Assembly: GCF_008386395.1 (NCBI RefSeq)
Contig: NZ_CP043761.1
Location: 1,984,001-2,048,000 of the forward strand
DNA length: 64,000 nt
Direction: 5' to 3'
Source of the DNA: Paenibacillus sp. 37
Lineage (GTDB): Bacteria; Bacillota; Bacilli; Paenibacillales; Paenibacillaceae
Shown here: piece after piece, positions 1-8,766 of the stretch
Layout of the letters: the number at the start of each line of letters is the position of its first letter
Numbering within the stretch: position 1 is the stretch's first letter
Made by a program: the position numbers and the translations under genes
The notes under the pieces: model-generated
Seen by the model: the letters and a program-made list of their open reading frames with translations, nothing else
The model's database searches: none
Told to the model about the DNA's origin: nothing

Positions 1-1
1 C

Positions 2-46
2 GTTAATGAAACGATTGTCCAAGCTGGAGAACAAGTAGCAGGGTAA
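2..46 (+). CDS. 3' end of an unidentified upstream gene (partial)
   Basis: The first bases read as 14 sense codons followed by TAA, in a frame open to the left edge. The residues VNETIVQAGEQVAG look like a normal protein end, and the next gene on the same strand starts 64 bases later. The rest lies outside the window, so no function can be given. It could also be chance reading of an intergenic stretch. Confidence 0.35.
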   Translation, partial: VNETIVQAGEQVAG

Positions 47-110
47 TTATAGTGTCATCAAGTAAAGCAATTCGAATTCCTTTTTAAACTAACTTGGGAG
101 TGTGACTAAC

Positions 111-989
111 ATGACGATCTTAGGCGCAATTGAAGCAGGCGGAACCAAATTTGTATGTGGTATTGGCACAGAAAACGGAGAAGTTTTGGAACGCGTAAGT
201 TTTCCAACAACAACACCGGAAGAGACCATGGCTCAAGTGATTTCGTTTTTTGAAGGCAAAGGCATTGAAGCTCTGGGCGTAGGTTCATTTGGTCCGATTG
301 ATCCGATTGAAGGAAGCCCAACATATGGATATATCACAACAACACCTAAACCACATTGGGGACAGTATAACGTGATAGGCAAGCTCAAGGAGCATTTTGA
401 TGTGCCGATGACATTTGATACGGATGTGAATGGTGCGGCACTTGGAGAAGCAACCTGGGGCGCTGCACAAGGCCTTGAGAGCTGTCTGTATATCACTGTG
501 GGTACAGGTATTGGTGCAGGTGCTGTGGTTGGCGGTAAAATGGTCCATGGATTGTCACATCCAGAGATGGGACATATCATTGTACGCAGACATCCGGAGG
601 ATACATACGAGGGTTTCTGTCCGTATCATGGTGACTGCCTCGAAGGCCTTGCAGCAGGACCGGCCATTAACAAACGTTGGGAGCAACCGGCTTATGAACT
701 GCCTGCAGATCATAAAGCTTGGGAGATCGAAGCACATTACCTGGCACATGCACTGATGAATTATGTTCTCATTCTTTCTCCGCAGAAAATCGTCATGGGT
801 GGCGGAGTAATGAAGCAGGAGCACCTGTTCCCGATGGTGCGTAGCAAACTGCAGGAGTTGCTGGCTGGATACGTTCAGCATCCGGCACTTCAATCCGACA
901 TTGACCAGTATGTTGTTTCACCAGGACTTGGCGACAATGCAGGGCTGTGTGGTTCGCTGGCGCTTGCCAAGTTGGCATTGAATAAGTAG
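111..989 (+). CDS. ROK-family sugar kinase, probable fructokinase
   Basis: Probable cytosolic ATP-dependent fructokinase of the ROK family (B. subtilis YdhR/GmuE type), making fructose 6-phosphate. At 292 residues it has the usual length. The N-terminal phosphate-binding loop (GAIEAGGTKF, residues 5-14), the DTDVNGAALGE segment with the expected catalytic Asp near 105, and the GTGIGAG loop near 131 are all visible. The zinc site is H155, C170, H173 and C176, the spacing typical of ROK fructokinases. The start is ATG 111 because GGGAG at 96-100 is well placed; an in-frame GTG at 102 lies too close to it. Substrate specificity is inferred from family resemblance; another hexose is possible. Confidence 0.85.
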   Translation: MTILGAIEAGGTKFVCGIGTENGEVLERVSFPTTTPEETMAQVISFFEGKGIEALGVGSFGPIDPIEGSPTYGYITTTPKPHWGQYNVIGKLKEHFDVPMTFDTDVNGAALGEATWGAAQGLESCLYITVGTGIGAGAVVGGKMVHGLSHPEMGHIIVRRHPEDTYEGFCPYHGDCLEGLAAGPAINKRWEQPAYELPADHKAWEIEAHYLAHALMNYVLILSPQKIVMGGGVMKQEHLFPMVRSKLQELLAGYVQHPALQSDIDQYVVSPGLGDNAGLCGSLALAKLALNK

Positions 990-1001
990 GTCATTAAGGG
1001 A

Positions 1002-1029
1002 TTGACGAATTTTACCATTGTGGTATGAT
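1002..1029 (+). promoter_or_regulatory. Candidate sigma-A promoter with palindrome in its spacer
   Basis: TTGACG (1002-1007), a 16-base spacer and TATGAT (1024-1029). Within it lies the palindrome TACCA-TTG-TGGTA (1013-1025), a possible operator. A terminator hairpin follows about 30 bases after the expected start point, before the HRDC gene. Confidence 0.5.
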
Positions 1030-1062
1030 ATGGGCAACAGCATAGTACGGTTAATGAGGAAG

Positions 1063-1104
1063 CACCTCTCTTGCATGGATTTTGCAGGAGGGGTGTTTTT
1101 TTTT
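1063..1104 (+). terminator. Rho-independent terminator / possible attenuator
   Basis: A 13-bp stem (1063-1075 with 1083-1095, some G-U pairs) is followed by nine T. It either ends the fructokinase transcript or, because the 1002 promoter lies upstream of it, attenuates the HRDC gene or ends a short RNA of roughly 70 bases. Confidence 0.75.
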
Positions 1105-1165
1105 GCTGCCTATAGGTAGTATCTCTAACTCGTATAAGCTGAATATTCAAAGGGAGGGAACGAAA

Positions 1166-2167
1166 ATGGAAGTCATTTTCATGAACAGATTGTCCAGAAT
1201 GTCGGATCAGAATGCAGAGTATGCACAGTTATGGATTGGGGAAGAGGAAGATAGTTGGCAGCTGGGATGGAGTCGCTACGAGGAAGGAGAGCGTGAGGAC
1301 AGCATCTGGTATGAAGGGACTTCTTGGGAGGAGCTGCTTCATATTTACCGTCATCAGCTTGCCATACAGATGAGTGAGGGGTACCGACCGCAGTTGCAGG
1401 GGTTATTTCATGAGAATGATGATCTGAAGTCACGCAGTTATGGTGGACAGCGGCTCCATTGTTACAGTGAGTTATACGGCAATGAGCAATTATATACGGA
1501 TCTGTGCACATGGCGCAGGAAGAGAGCTGTGTCTGACCGGAAGGCACCGTATTTTATTGCAACAAATCGTTTGCTGCGTTTGATCAGTGCCTTTGTTCCG
1601 CAATCGCTGGATGAACTGATGCAACTGCCGGGCGTAGGAGAGAGCAAAGCAACTGAGTATGGTACGGAATGGATGGAGATTACAAACGGGTTGGAGCGTT
1701 CAACGACATTCCCGCTGGACTGGGTATACACGGCGCTGAAGGAGGAAGAGTATGAGAGTTGGTTATACAAGCAGAGAGAGCAGAAGTATAAGCAGGAACT
1801 TGATAAGTTCACCACGCGTAAGCAGGTGCTTGAAGGCATGAAGGAAGGGTATACGTTAGAGGAGATTGTTAATCGATCCGGATTATCCCGACGTGAGTTG
1901 GTTGAGCTGTTAGAGGCACTGGATCACGAAGGTTATGACACCGATTGTCTTCTTGATGTGGAGCTGGCAGTGATGCCAGAGAACGAACAAGAGGCCGTAT
2001 GGAGTGCGTATGAGGAGCTGGGAGATACGTTCCTGAAGCCAGTATTACATAAGGTGTATGGAGGAGAGAAACCCGATGGAGGAAGTCTGGAGCAGGTCTA
2101 TGAAAGACTGCGCATGATTCGAATTCGCTTCCGTCGGCACGCAGAGACAGAGAAGAATGTTGGTTAA
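1166..2167 (+). CDS. HRDC-domain protein with C-terminal helix-turn-helix, no helicase core
   Basis: A 333-residue protein. Residues ~105-175 form an HRDC fold (YTDLCTWRRKRA then LMQLPGVGESKATEYG), the nucleic-acid-binding module at the C-terminus of RecQ helicases and RNase D. Residues ~217-260 (EGYTLEEIVNRSGLSRRELVE) match the helicase-associated HTH seen in YpbB/RecQ-like proteins. The first ~100 acidic, Trp-rich residues are not recognised. No Walker or DEXH motif is present, so it is a stand-alone accessory protein rather than a helicase. The ATG at 1166 follows AGGGAGG at 1151-1157. Domain calls are by eye; a role in DNA repair or RNA metabolism is inference only. Confidence 0.7.
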   Translation: MEVIFMNRLSRMSDQNAEYAQLWIGEEEDSWQLGWSRYEEGEREDSIWYEGTSWEELLHIYRHQLAIQMSEGYRPQLQGLFHENDDLKSRSYGGQRLHCYSELYGNEQLYTDLCTWRRKRAVSDRKAPYFIATNRLLRLISAFVPQSLDELMQLPGVGESKATEYGTEWMEITNGLERSTTFPLDWVYTALKEEEYESWLYKQREQKYKQELDKFTTRKQVLEGMKEGYTLEEIVNRSGLSRRELVELLEALDHEGYDTDCLLDVELAVMPENEQEAVWSAYEELGDTFLKPVLHKVYGGEKPDGGSLEQVYERLRMIRIRFRRHAETEKNVG

Positions 2168-2179
2168 TGATCAGAAATG

Positions 2180-2224
2180 AAAAAAGACGAGGCGTTTCTC
2201 CCGGAGGAGCGCTTCGTCTTTTTT
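2180..2224. terminator. Bidirectional terminator
   Basis: A 15-bp inverted repeat (A6-GACGAGGCG with CGCTTCGTC-T6) lies between convergent genes and has T runs in both directions. Confidence 0.85.
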
Positions 2225-2238
2225 CATTTCATACGAGT

Positions 2239-3174
2239 TCATACCCAGTCTTTCTTGCGGAAAATGAAGAACATGCTCAGGCCCAGTGTAACCATCAGGC
2301 CAATTACAACAAAATAGCTGTATTTCCAGTTAAGCTCTGGCATATTCGTAAAGTTCATGCCGTATATACCGGTAATGACCGTCAGCGGCATGAAGACCGT
2401 GGTAATGGCGGTAAATACACGCATGATCTCATTCGCCCGGTTCGCAATACTGGATTGGTAGGCTTCTCGCAAGTTGCCCATCAGGTCGCGATAAGTCTCA
2501 AAGGTTTCAGATATTTTTACAGCATTCTCATAGATGTCACTGAAATACTTTTGCAGTTGATCATCGATGAGACGCAGATCTTTTTTGTTCAGGGTGTTGA
2601 TGACCTCTTTCTGAGGTCCAAGGACTTTTTTCAGCCACAGAATCTCACTGCGCAGCCCGATGATTTCATTCAGATGTGACTTTTTGGTGTGCATCAGAAT
2701 GTCTTCCTCAAGCTTCTCGATCCGTGCTTCAATTCGGTCACCTACGGTGAAATAATTATCAACAATCAAGTCAACCAGCAAATACAGCAGACGATCCGGT
2801 GTGCTGATTTCCTGTTCCCACAGGATGGGTTTCAGTGTGCGCAATTCGCTGACCTTTTGCTTGGTAACACTAATAATGAAATGTCTGCCGAGGAATAAGT
2901 TCACCGCACGTAGAAATATCTCTTCATCATCGAAACGGATGCTATTAATCACAATAAAATAATGGTTCTCATAAATTTCAATCTTCGGACGTTGTTCTTC
3001 GTCACTAAGACAGTCTTCCACAGCCAGATCATGCATCAAGAACAGCGGCTGAAGTACCGCCAAATCGTCTACGTCTGCATCAATCCAGTAAAATCCTTCC
3101 GCTGGTGGAGTCAGCGCCTGCTGAATGTCGTCCACCGGAATAAATACACCGTTGTTTACCAACCGGATTTTCAT
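2239..3174 (-). CDS. corA: CorA-family Mg2+/Co2+ transporter
   Basis: Inner-membrane divalent-cation channel of the CorA/MIT family, 311 residues. The signature GMN is present in GIYGMNFTNMPEL, at the end of the first of two C-terminal transmembrane helices (ITTVFMPLTVITGIYGMN, then YFVVIGLMVTLGLSMFFIF). A short positively charged tail (RKKDW) follows. The N-terminal half is the soluble cytoplasmic funnel with long helices. The start is supported by GAAGGAGT just upstream. It is a single gene with its own shared terminator. No M-box riboswitch is recognisable in the 380 bases upstream. Mg2+ is the likely physiological substrate; Co2+ or Ni2+ transport cannot be excluded. Confidence 0.9.
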   Translation of the reverse strand: MKIRLVNNGVFIPVDDIQQALTPPAEGFYWIDADVDDLAVLQPLFLMHDLAVEDCLSDEEQRPKIEIYENHYFIVINSIRFDDEEIFLRAVNLFLGRHFIISVTKQKVSELRTLKPILWEQEISTPDRLLYLLVDLIVDNYFTVGDRIEARIEKLEEDILMHTKKSHLNEIIGLRSEILWLKKVLGPQKEVINTLNKKDLRLIDDQLQKYFSDIYENAVKISETFETYRDLMGNLREAYQSSIANRANEIMRVFTAITTVFMPLTVITGIYGMNFTNMPELNWKYSYFVVIGLMVTLGLSMFFIFRKKDWV

Positions 3175-3556
3175 CGTTAATCTACTCCTTCTGCACCCGC
3201 CAACTTGGCGGATATTATCATTATGGGCGCAAAAAGAACAAATCAGCCGGTCGGCAGCGGAGCCTGGAGATCAGGGCTGCGTTCACTATAAAATCAAACG
3301 GAAGTCACGTCCCGCTGCCGGCATGCTGATGTCAATTCTCTATGCAGTTTGTCGGAATTCGGCTGCCAGTCAGGCCTCGGGTCGCCATCCATTTAATATG
3401 TCACCTCTCACATAAGGGTTTATAACACCTTGTTTAGTATACCGCTGGTACAAGGTGCTTTCAAGCGCAAAAATGTGTCTATTTCGCGCCCTGAGGCAGT
3501 GTATGACAACGGATGATGAACGGTTCCGATCTGGGAAGCAGACATCGAACTGCATC
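3175..3556. other. Intergenic stretch without a recognised gene
   Basis: This stretch lies between the divergent corA and met operon. It holds the corA ribosome binding site at its left end. I found no coding frame with a ribosome binding site; the longest frame (61 codons, minus strand) has none. I see no clear structured element. Confidence 0.5.
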
Positions 3557-3585
3557 TTGACGTGAGGGCATTAATGTAATAAAGT
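3557..3585 (+). promoter_or_regulatory. Candidate sigma-A promoter of the met operon
   Basis: TTGACG (3557-3562), a 17-base spacer and TAAAGT (3580-3585). The predicted start falls about 35 bases before the SAM riboswitch, as expected for a leader-controlled operon. The -10 is weak (4 of 6). Confidence 0.5.
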
Positions 3586-3626
3586 AGACGGTGAACCATA
3601 TTAAATTACAATCTAATACAGCGAAA

Positions 3627-3753
3627 TCTTATCAAGAGTAGGTGGAGGGACTGGCCCGATGAAACCCGGCAACCGGCGGTATACCGCACGGTGCTAATTC
3701 TTGCAGCGACTAAGTGTCAAGTGGCACTGTTGTAACTGAGAGATGAGAGAGGC
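3627..3753 (+). ncRNA. SAM-I (S-box) riboswitch
   Basis: Clear S-box aptamer on the sense strand. P1 starts CTTATCAAGAG and closes with GAGATGAGAG. The conserved cores GGTGGAGGGACTGGCCC, GATGAAACCCGGCAACC and ACGGTGCTAATTC follow in the standard order. S-box RNAs bind S-adenosylmethionine and switch off methionine genes. The downstream genes metA, metI and metC fit this exactly. Confidence 0.97.
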
Positions 3754-3767
3754 GCATATCTATTTTA

Positions 3768-3811
3768 CATATGACCTTTCTCGAAATCCGAGGAAGGTCT
3801 TTGTCATATGC
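3768..3811 (+). terminator. Expression-platform hairpin of the SAM riboswitch
   Basis: A long hairpin follows the aptamer: GACCTTTCTCG (3773-3783) pairs with CGAGGAAGGTC (3789-3799), and CATATGAC/GTCATATG can extend it. Only three T follow the inner stem, so the terminator is not textbook. Its position makes it the likely switch element. Confidence 0.6.
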
Positions 3812-3985
3812 CCCGACTTCTCAGCAGTGATTTTCGCTAAGGAACTTGAGGTTGTTTGTAACGTTGGATGAAAGAACAATTCAATGTTTTTACAAGCTCA
3901 AGGCAGTCTATAACTGTATTGATGTGAAGACATCAAGCCAGGGGTGGCTGCATCTATCTATGCACAAGGAGGAGTTAGATTTACT

Positions 3986-4903
3986 ATGCCAATCAAAATA
4001 CCTGATACTCTACCAGCAAAAGAAGTACTTGAAGGAGAGAATATCTTCGTCATGGATGAAACTTCTGCATATCAGCAGGATATTCGTCCACTCCGTATCG
4101 CTATATTAAACCTGATGCCCACAAAGGAAACGACCGAAACACAATTGCTTCGTCTGGTGGGAAACACGCCTATTCAGGTGGATGTCGTTCTCGTACATCC
4201 CAAATCCCATACGTCGAAGAATACGTCTCAGGAGTATTTGGATCTGTTCTATAAAACCTTCGATGAGATTGAGCACCGCCGTTTCGATGGAATGATTATT
4301 ACGGGTGCCCCGGTGGAACAGATGGATTTCGAAGACGTGAACTATTGGAATGAAATCCAGGAGATCTTCGAATGGACCAAAACCAATGTGACTTCAACCC
4401 TCCACATATGTTGGGCTTCCCAGGCAGGTTTATACCATCATTTTGACGTACCCAAGGTTGCACTTGATGAAAAGTGTTTTGGCGTTTTCCCACATACCAT
4501 TAATAAACCACATGTTCCGTTGTTGCGTGGATTCGATGAAGTATTCAACGTTCCACATTCCCGTCATACGGAAGTGAGACGCGAAGATATTGAAAAGAAT
4601 GAGAATTTAGAGATTTTGGCTGAATCCGAGGAAGCGGGGATCTTCCTGGTTGCTACCAAAGACGGCAAACAGATTTTTGCCACAGGACATGCCGAGTATG
4701 ACCCGTTCTCATTAAAGTGGGAGTATGACCGGGATGCAGCCAAAGGGTTGGATATCGCATTGCCTAGACATTATTATCCGAATGACGACCCTTCCCGTGT
4801 GCCACCGGCTACTTGGCGCGCTCATGCCAACTTATTATTCTCTAACTGGCTCAATTACTATGTGTATCAAGAAACACCTTATGATATTGGTCCGCAAATC
4901 TAA
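3986..4903 (+). CDS. metA: Homoserine O-acetyltransferase (MetA family)
   Basis: Activates homoserine for methionine synthesis; cytosolic, 305 residues, full length. The nucleophile is C142 in HICWASQAG, and the His/Glu pair is H235 and E237 (GHAEYDP). Residue 111 is Glu ([10 protein letters not shown]). In this family Glu111, as in the B. cereus enzyme, goes with acetyl-CoA use, while Gly111 as in E. coli goes with succinyl-CoA. The call is therefore acetyltransferase rather than succinyltransferase. The ATG at 3986 follows AAGGAGGAG and gives the family's [11 protein letters not shown] start; a frame open from 3944 is an artefact. First gene of the SAM-controlled metA-metI-metC operon. Confidence 0.93.
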   Translation: MPIKIPDTLPAKEVLEGENIFVMDETSAYQQDIRPLRIAILNLMPTKETTETQLLRLVGNTPIQVDVVLVHPKSHTSKNTSQEYLDLFYKTFDEIEHRRFDGMIITGAPVEQMDFEDVNYWNEIQEIFEWTKTNVTSTLHICWASQAGLYHHFDVPKVALDEKCFGVFPHTINKPHVPLLRGFDEVFNVPHSRHTEVRREDIEKNENLEILAESEEAGIFLVATKDGKQIFATGHAEYDPFSLKWEYDRDAAKGLDIALPRHYYPNDDPSRVPPATWRAHANLLFSNWLNYYVYQETPYDIGPQI

Positions 4904-4927
4904 TCGAGATTACAGGAGGATGCAGCA

Positions 4928-6115
4928 ATGGAAGACAACAACAAGTTGAAAATCGAAAGCCGCTTAGCACAAATTGGGTCCATCAATGAACCGGTAACAG
5001 GCGCCATTAACTTTCCGATCTATCAATCCACTGCGTTTCGCCACCCGAAGCTTGGACAAAGCACGGGGTTTGATTATATTCGTACGACTAATCCAACCCG
5101 TAAAGTATTGGAAGAAGCCGCTGCAGCGCTGGAGTCCGGTGATGCAGGGTTTGCCTGTAGCTCGGGAATGGCCGCGCTGCAAACGATTTTTGCCATGTTT
5201 GGTCAAGGGGATCATCTGATTGTATCGCTGGATCTGTATGGTGGAACCTATCGTCTGCTGGAACGTATTCTGTCCCGTTTCGGCGTAACTGCAAGTTATG
5301 TGGACACGAATGACCTTGCAGCACTGGAGAAGGTTCGTCAGCCGAATACCAAAGCGGTATTTATTGAGACACCAACCAATCCACTGATGATGATCACCGA
5401 TGTGGAAGCCGTTGCTTCCTGGGCGAAAAGTTACAACCTGTTGACCATTGTTGACAACACGTTGTTGACTCCATTTTTCCAACGTCCGATTGAACTGGGT
5501 GCCGATATCATCATTCATAGCGCTACCAAATATCTGGGTGGACACAATGATGTGCTCGCTGGACTAATTATTACCAAAGGTGAAGCGTTATCTGCAGAGA
5601 TGGCGTTCTTGCATAATTCCATTGGAGCGGTATTGTCTCCAAGTGACTCCTACCAGTTGATGAAAGGGATGAAAACGCTGGCTCTTCGCATGGAGCGTCA
5701 TGAGCACAATGCACTTACTATTGCTAAATACTTGCTTGAGCACCCAGCGGTGGTTGAAGTGTATCATCCAGGCCTATCCGATCATCCGGGGTATGAAATA
5801 CAGAATAAACAATCCACCGGTAACACAGGTATCTTCTCTTTCAAAGTGAAGGATGCACGTTATGTTGAACCGTTGCTGCGTCATATCAAACTCATTGCTT
5901 TTGCCGAAAGTCTCGGCGGAGTTGAATCACTCATGACTTATCCCGCAGTACAGACTCATGCAGATATTCCGCTTGAAATTCGTGAAGCCGTAGGTGTGGA
6001 TGACCGTCTGCTCCGGTTCTCCGTAGGCATTGAACATGCAGATGATCTGATTGCAGATCTCGGCAATGCTCTGACAGTTGCACAACAGGAAGTGGAAGGA
6101 GGCGTGCACTCATGA
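4928..6115 (+). CDS. metI: Cystathionine gamma-synthase / O-acetylhomoserine thiolyase
   Basis: PLP-dependent Cys/Met-metabolism enzyme of 395 residues that joins O-acetylhomoserine with cysteine (or sulfide). The PLP lysine is about residue 201 in HSATKYLGGHNDVLAG. YGGTYRL, ETPTNPL and SLGGVESLMTYP are family motifs. It resembles B. subtilis MetI more than the following gene does (TGFDYIRTTNPTR, AFAESLGGVES). It starts 24 bases after metA with AGGAGG upstream and overlaps metC by four bases (ATGA), which suggests translational coupling. Which of the two activities dominates cannot be read from the sequence. Confidence 0.92.
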   Translation: MEDNNKLKIESRLAQIGSINEPVTGAINFPIYQSTAFRHPKLGQSTGFDYIRTTNPTRKVLEEAAAALESGDAGFACSSGMAALQTIFAMFGQGDHLIVSLDLYGGTYRLLERILSRFGVTASYVDTNDLAALEKVRQPNTKAVFIETPTNPLMMITDVEAVASWAKSYNLLTIVDNTLLTPFFQRPIELGADIIIHSATKYLGGHNDVLAGLIITKGEALSAEMAFLHNSIGAVLSPSDSYQLMKGMKTLALRMERHEHNALTIAKYLLEHPAVVEVYHPGLSDHPGYEIQNKQSTGNTGIFSFKVKDARYVEPLLRHIKLIAFAESLGGVESLMTYPAVQTHADIPLEIREAVGVDDRLLRFSVGIEHADDLIADLGNALTVAQQEVEGGVHS

Positions 6116-7284
6116 GTGAGTCCAACAACAAACCCAATTCCGAGTTAAAATTTGATACCAAGTTGCTCCATTTTGGCGATGAAATTGACAAAACGACTGG
6201 AGCATCGAGTGTACCGATCTACCAAGCATCAACATTCCATCATTTTGATATCTTCAATCCGCCTCAACATGATTACAGTCGTTCGGGTAATCCGACACGT
6301 CAGGCTTTGGAAGATTACATCACATTGCTGGAGGGCGGGGCACGAGGTTTTGCCTATTCTTCAGGGATGGCTGCGATCTCAAGCGTGTTCATGATGTTCT
6401 CCGCAGGGGACCACATGATTGTAACGGAAGATGTATATGGAGGTACGTATCGTTTGCTTACTTCCATATTAAGCCGTATGCAGATCGAGACAACCTTTGT
6501 AGACATGACCAATATAGATGAAGTAAAAGCGGCACTCAAACCAAACACCAAGGCAGTTTATATGGAGACACCGTCCAACCCTACACTGCGAATTACGGAT
6601 ATCGCTGCTGTAACTGACTGGTCGAAGGAACATGACCTGATCACGATTCTGGACAACACCTTTATGACACCGTACTATCAGCGTCCAATTGAGCTTGGTG
6701 TGGACATCGTCGTACATAGTGCTACGAAGTTTCTCGGAGGTCACAGTGATGTACTGGCAGGGTTAGCGGTTGCTCGCACGGAATCACTTGGTGTACAACT
6801 GAAACAGTTGCAAAATGGACTTGGAACTGTACTCGGGGCACAAGAATCCTGGCTTCTGATGCGCGGTATGAAAACCTTAGGGGCTCGCATGGCTCATAGT
6901 GAACGGAGCACAGCCAAACTGGCGGCATGGCTTAATCAGCGCAGTGATATTACCGCTGTCTTTTATCCTGGACTGGAGGATCATCCGGGCCGTGAGGCAC
7001 ATGAGCGCCAGTCCACAGGATATGGAGCTGTCGTTTCATTTGACGTCGGTTCAGGCGATCGTGCAAAAGCAGTTCTTAACCGGGTGAAGCTCCCCATTGT
7101 TGCAGTAAGCCTGGGAGCTGTGGAGAGTATTCTTTCCTACCCAGCGATGATGTCTCATGCGGCAATGCCGGCTGACGTTCGCCGTGACCGTGGCATTACA
7201 GATGGGTTGCTGCGCTTCTCGGTAGGTCTGGAAGATATCGAAGATCTGATTGTAGATTTGGAACAAGCACTTCAGGAATCCTAA
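6112..7284 (+). CDS. metC: Cystathionine beta-lyase
   Basis: PLP-dependent lyase of 390 residues that splits cystathionine into homocysteine, pyruvate and ammonia. The PLP lysine is about residue 206 in HSATKFLGGHSDVLAG. The motifs DYSRSGNPTR, VTEDVYGGTYR, METPSNPTL and SLGAVESILSYPA closely follow B. subtilis MetC. It is the last gene of the operon and is followed by a terminator at 7371. Having both a MetI and a MetC type enzyme indicates the transsulfuration route from cysteine to homocysteine. The final methylation genes are not in the window. Confidence 0.92.
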   Translation: MSESNNKPNSELKFDTKLLHFGDEIDKTTGASSVPIYQASTFHHFDIFNPPQHDYSRSGNPTRQALEDYITLLEGGARGFAYSSGMAAISSVFMMFSAGDHMIVTEDVYGGTYRLLTSILSRMQIETTFVDMTNIDEVKAALKPNTKAVYMETPSNPTLRITDIAAVTDWSKEHDLITILDNTFMTPYYQRPIELGVDIVVHSATKFLGGHSDVLAGLAVARTESLGVQLKQLQNGLGTVLGAQESWLLMRGMKTLGARMAHSERSTAKLAAWLNQRSDITAVFYPGLEDHPGREAHERQSTGYGAVVSFDVGSGDRAKAVLNRVKLPIVAVSLGAVESILSYPAMMSHAAMPADVRRDRGITDGLLRFSVGLEDIEDLIVDLEQALQES

Positions 7285-7370
7285 CAAAAGTGGATGCCCG
7301 AATACGCCGATGCGTATCACTTAATCTCGAACTAATTCTTTTCCATATGTAAAAATTTTTACTTATTTTT

Positions 7371-7399
7371 AAAGCACCTGTACATAAGGTGCTTTTTTT
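7371..7399 (+). terminator. Terminator of the met operon
   Basis: AAAGCACCT (7371-7379) pairs perfectly with AGGTGCTTT (7387-7395), followed by seven T. Confidence 0.85.
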
Positions 7400-7426
7400 C
7401 ACATGTAACCTGTGTTACGATATGTG
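7400..7426 (+). repeat. Nested palindrome upstream of mqnC
   Basis: CACAT-GTAAC-CTGT-GTTAC-GAT-ATGTG forms two nested inverted repeats directly after the met terminator and about 66 bases before a TATAAT (7492-7497) that precedes mqnC. Possible operator; the binding protein is unknown. Confidence 0.4.
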
Positions 7427-7525
7427 GAGTACAGAAATACGATGTTGCCACCAGAACTTGCTTCTCTTGAACAAGTTGGGACGGATCGTTATATAATTTC
7501 TCTTCATGAGGGAGGCTTTTTTACG

Positions 7526-8662
7526 ATGAGTACGGTAGACCGTATCTTAGATAAAGCCCTTCGGGGCGAACGTTTGGACTTGGAAGACACGATTCAGCTA
7601 TTTGAATCCAATGAAGTGGACAAAATCGGGGCAGCTGCTAATGTCATTATGAAACGCATGCACCCTGAACCATACAGAACATTTGTAATTGGGCGTAACG
7701 TCAACTACACAAACGTGTGTGATGTGTACTGCCGTTTTTGTGCTTTCTACCGCAGACCTGGTTCGGATGAAGGTTATGTGCTTCCGGACGAAGTGATTTT
7801 CCAGAAGATTCAGGAAACTGAAGATGTGAATGGTACCGAAATTTTGATGCAAGGTGGAACGAATCCAAACTTGCCTTTCAGCTATTATACAGACCTGTTG
7901 AAAGCCATCAAAGAGCGTTTCCCAAACATCACGATGCACTCTTTCTCCCCAGCGGAGATTATGAAAATGGTTGAAGTATCCGATGGCCTTACATTGGAAG
8001 AAGTTGTTCGTGCCATTCACGAAGCTGGACTGGATTCCTTGCCTGGCGGCGGCGCTGAAATTCTGGATGACCGCACACGTCGGAAGATCAGCCGTTTGAA
8101 AGGTTCTTGGCGGGATTGGATGGACGTTATGCAAACTGCACACCGCATCGGTATGAACACCACGGCAACGATGGTTATCGGACTTGGTGAATCGATGGAA
8201 GAGCGTGCATTACACTTGCTCCGTGTACGTGAGGCTCAGGATGAATGTATTGCGAACAAGTATGACTCCGAAGGTTTCTTGGCATTCATTCCTTGGACTT
8301 TCCAGCCAGACAATACCAACCTTAAGCTGGAGCGTCAGACTCCGGAAGAGTACTTGAAGACTGTAGCTATTAGCCGACTGGTGCTGGATAATATCAAGAA
8401 CATGCAATCCTCTTGGGTAACGATGGGTCCTGAGATCGGTAAGAAGTCGCTTGAATTTGGCTGTAATGACTTCGGTAGCACGATGATTGAAGAGAACGTT
8501 GTATCTGCTGCTGGTGCAACTTACAAAGTTAACATCGAATCGATTCTGCGTTTAATTCGGGAGTCCGGTTATATCCCGGCACAACGTAATACCCGATATG
8601 ACATCGTGCGTATGTTCGATGAAGAGAATGCCGTACATGAAGATTTCGTAATGCAGAACTAA
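7526..8662 (+). CDS. mqnC: Radical SAM protein, cyclic dehypoxanthinyl futalosine synthase (MqnC)
   Basis: Cytosolic radical SAM enzyme of 378 residues, closest in pattern to MqnC, which cyclises dehypoxanthine futalosine in the alternative (futalosine) menaquinone pathway. The 4Fe-4S cysteines are C65, C69 and C72 (NVCDVYCRFCAFYR). LPGGGAEILDDR and TATMVIGLGES are typical of the MqnC/MqnE/CofH group. The start is ATG 7526 behind GAGGGAGG; the frame extends further upstream without a ribosome binding site. It stands alone: no other mqn gene is in the window. CofH-like or other radical SAM roles are the alternative. Confidence 0.82.
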   Translation: MSTVDRILDKALRGERLDLEDTIQLFESNEVDKIGAAANVIMKRMHPEPYRTFVIGRNVNYTNVCDVYCRFCAFYRRPGSDEGYVLPDEVIFQKIQETEDVNGTEILMQGGTNPNLPFSYYTDLLKAIKERFPNITMHSFSPAEIMKMVEVSDGLTLEEVVRAIHEAGLDSLPGGGAEILDDRTRRKISRLKGSWRDWMDVMQTAHRIGMNTTATMVIGLGESMEERALHLLRVREAQDECIANKYDSEGFLAFIPWTFQPDNTNLKLERQTPEEYLKTVAISRLVLDNIKNMQSSWVTMGPEIGKKSLEFGCNDFGSTMIEENVVSAAGATYKVNIESILRLIRESGYIPAQRNTRYDIVRMFDEENAVHEDFVMQN

Positions 8663-8723
8663 TCCTGATTATTTGAATACTACTCCCATAAATGCTGATC
8701 GTTAGATAAGTATTTATGAAGCC

Positions 8724-8766
8724 AAGCCCGCTGACTACTCCGTTTGGAGAGACGGCGGGCTTTTTG
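8724..8766 (+). terminator. Terminator after mqnC
   Basis: AAGCCCGC (8724-8731) pairs with GCGGGCTT (8755-8762), followed by T residues. Confidence 0.8.

Noticed and set aside
3370..3555. 61-codon frame on the minus strand upstream of the met operon
   Set aside because: No ribosome binding site and no recognisable sequence; it runs into the met promoter region.
3846..4109. 87-codon open frame overlapping the start of metA
   Set aside because: It overlaps metA in another frame and has no ribosome binding site; the metA frame has clear family homology.
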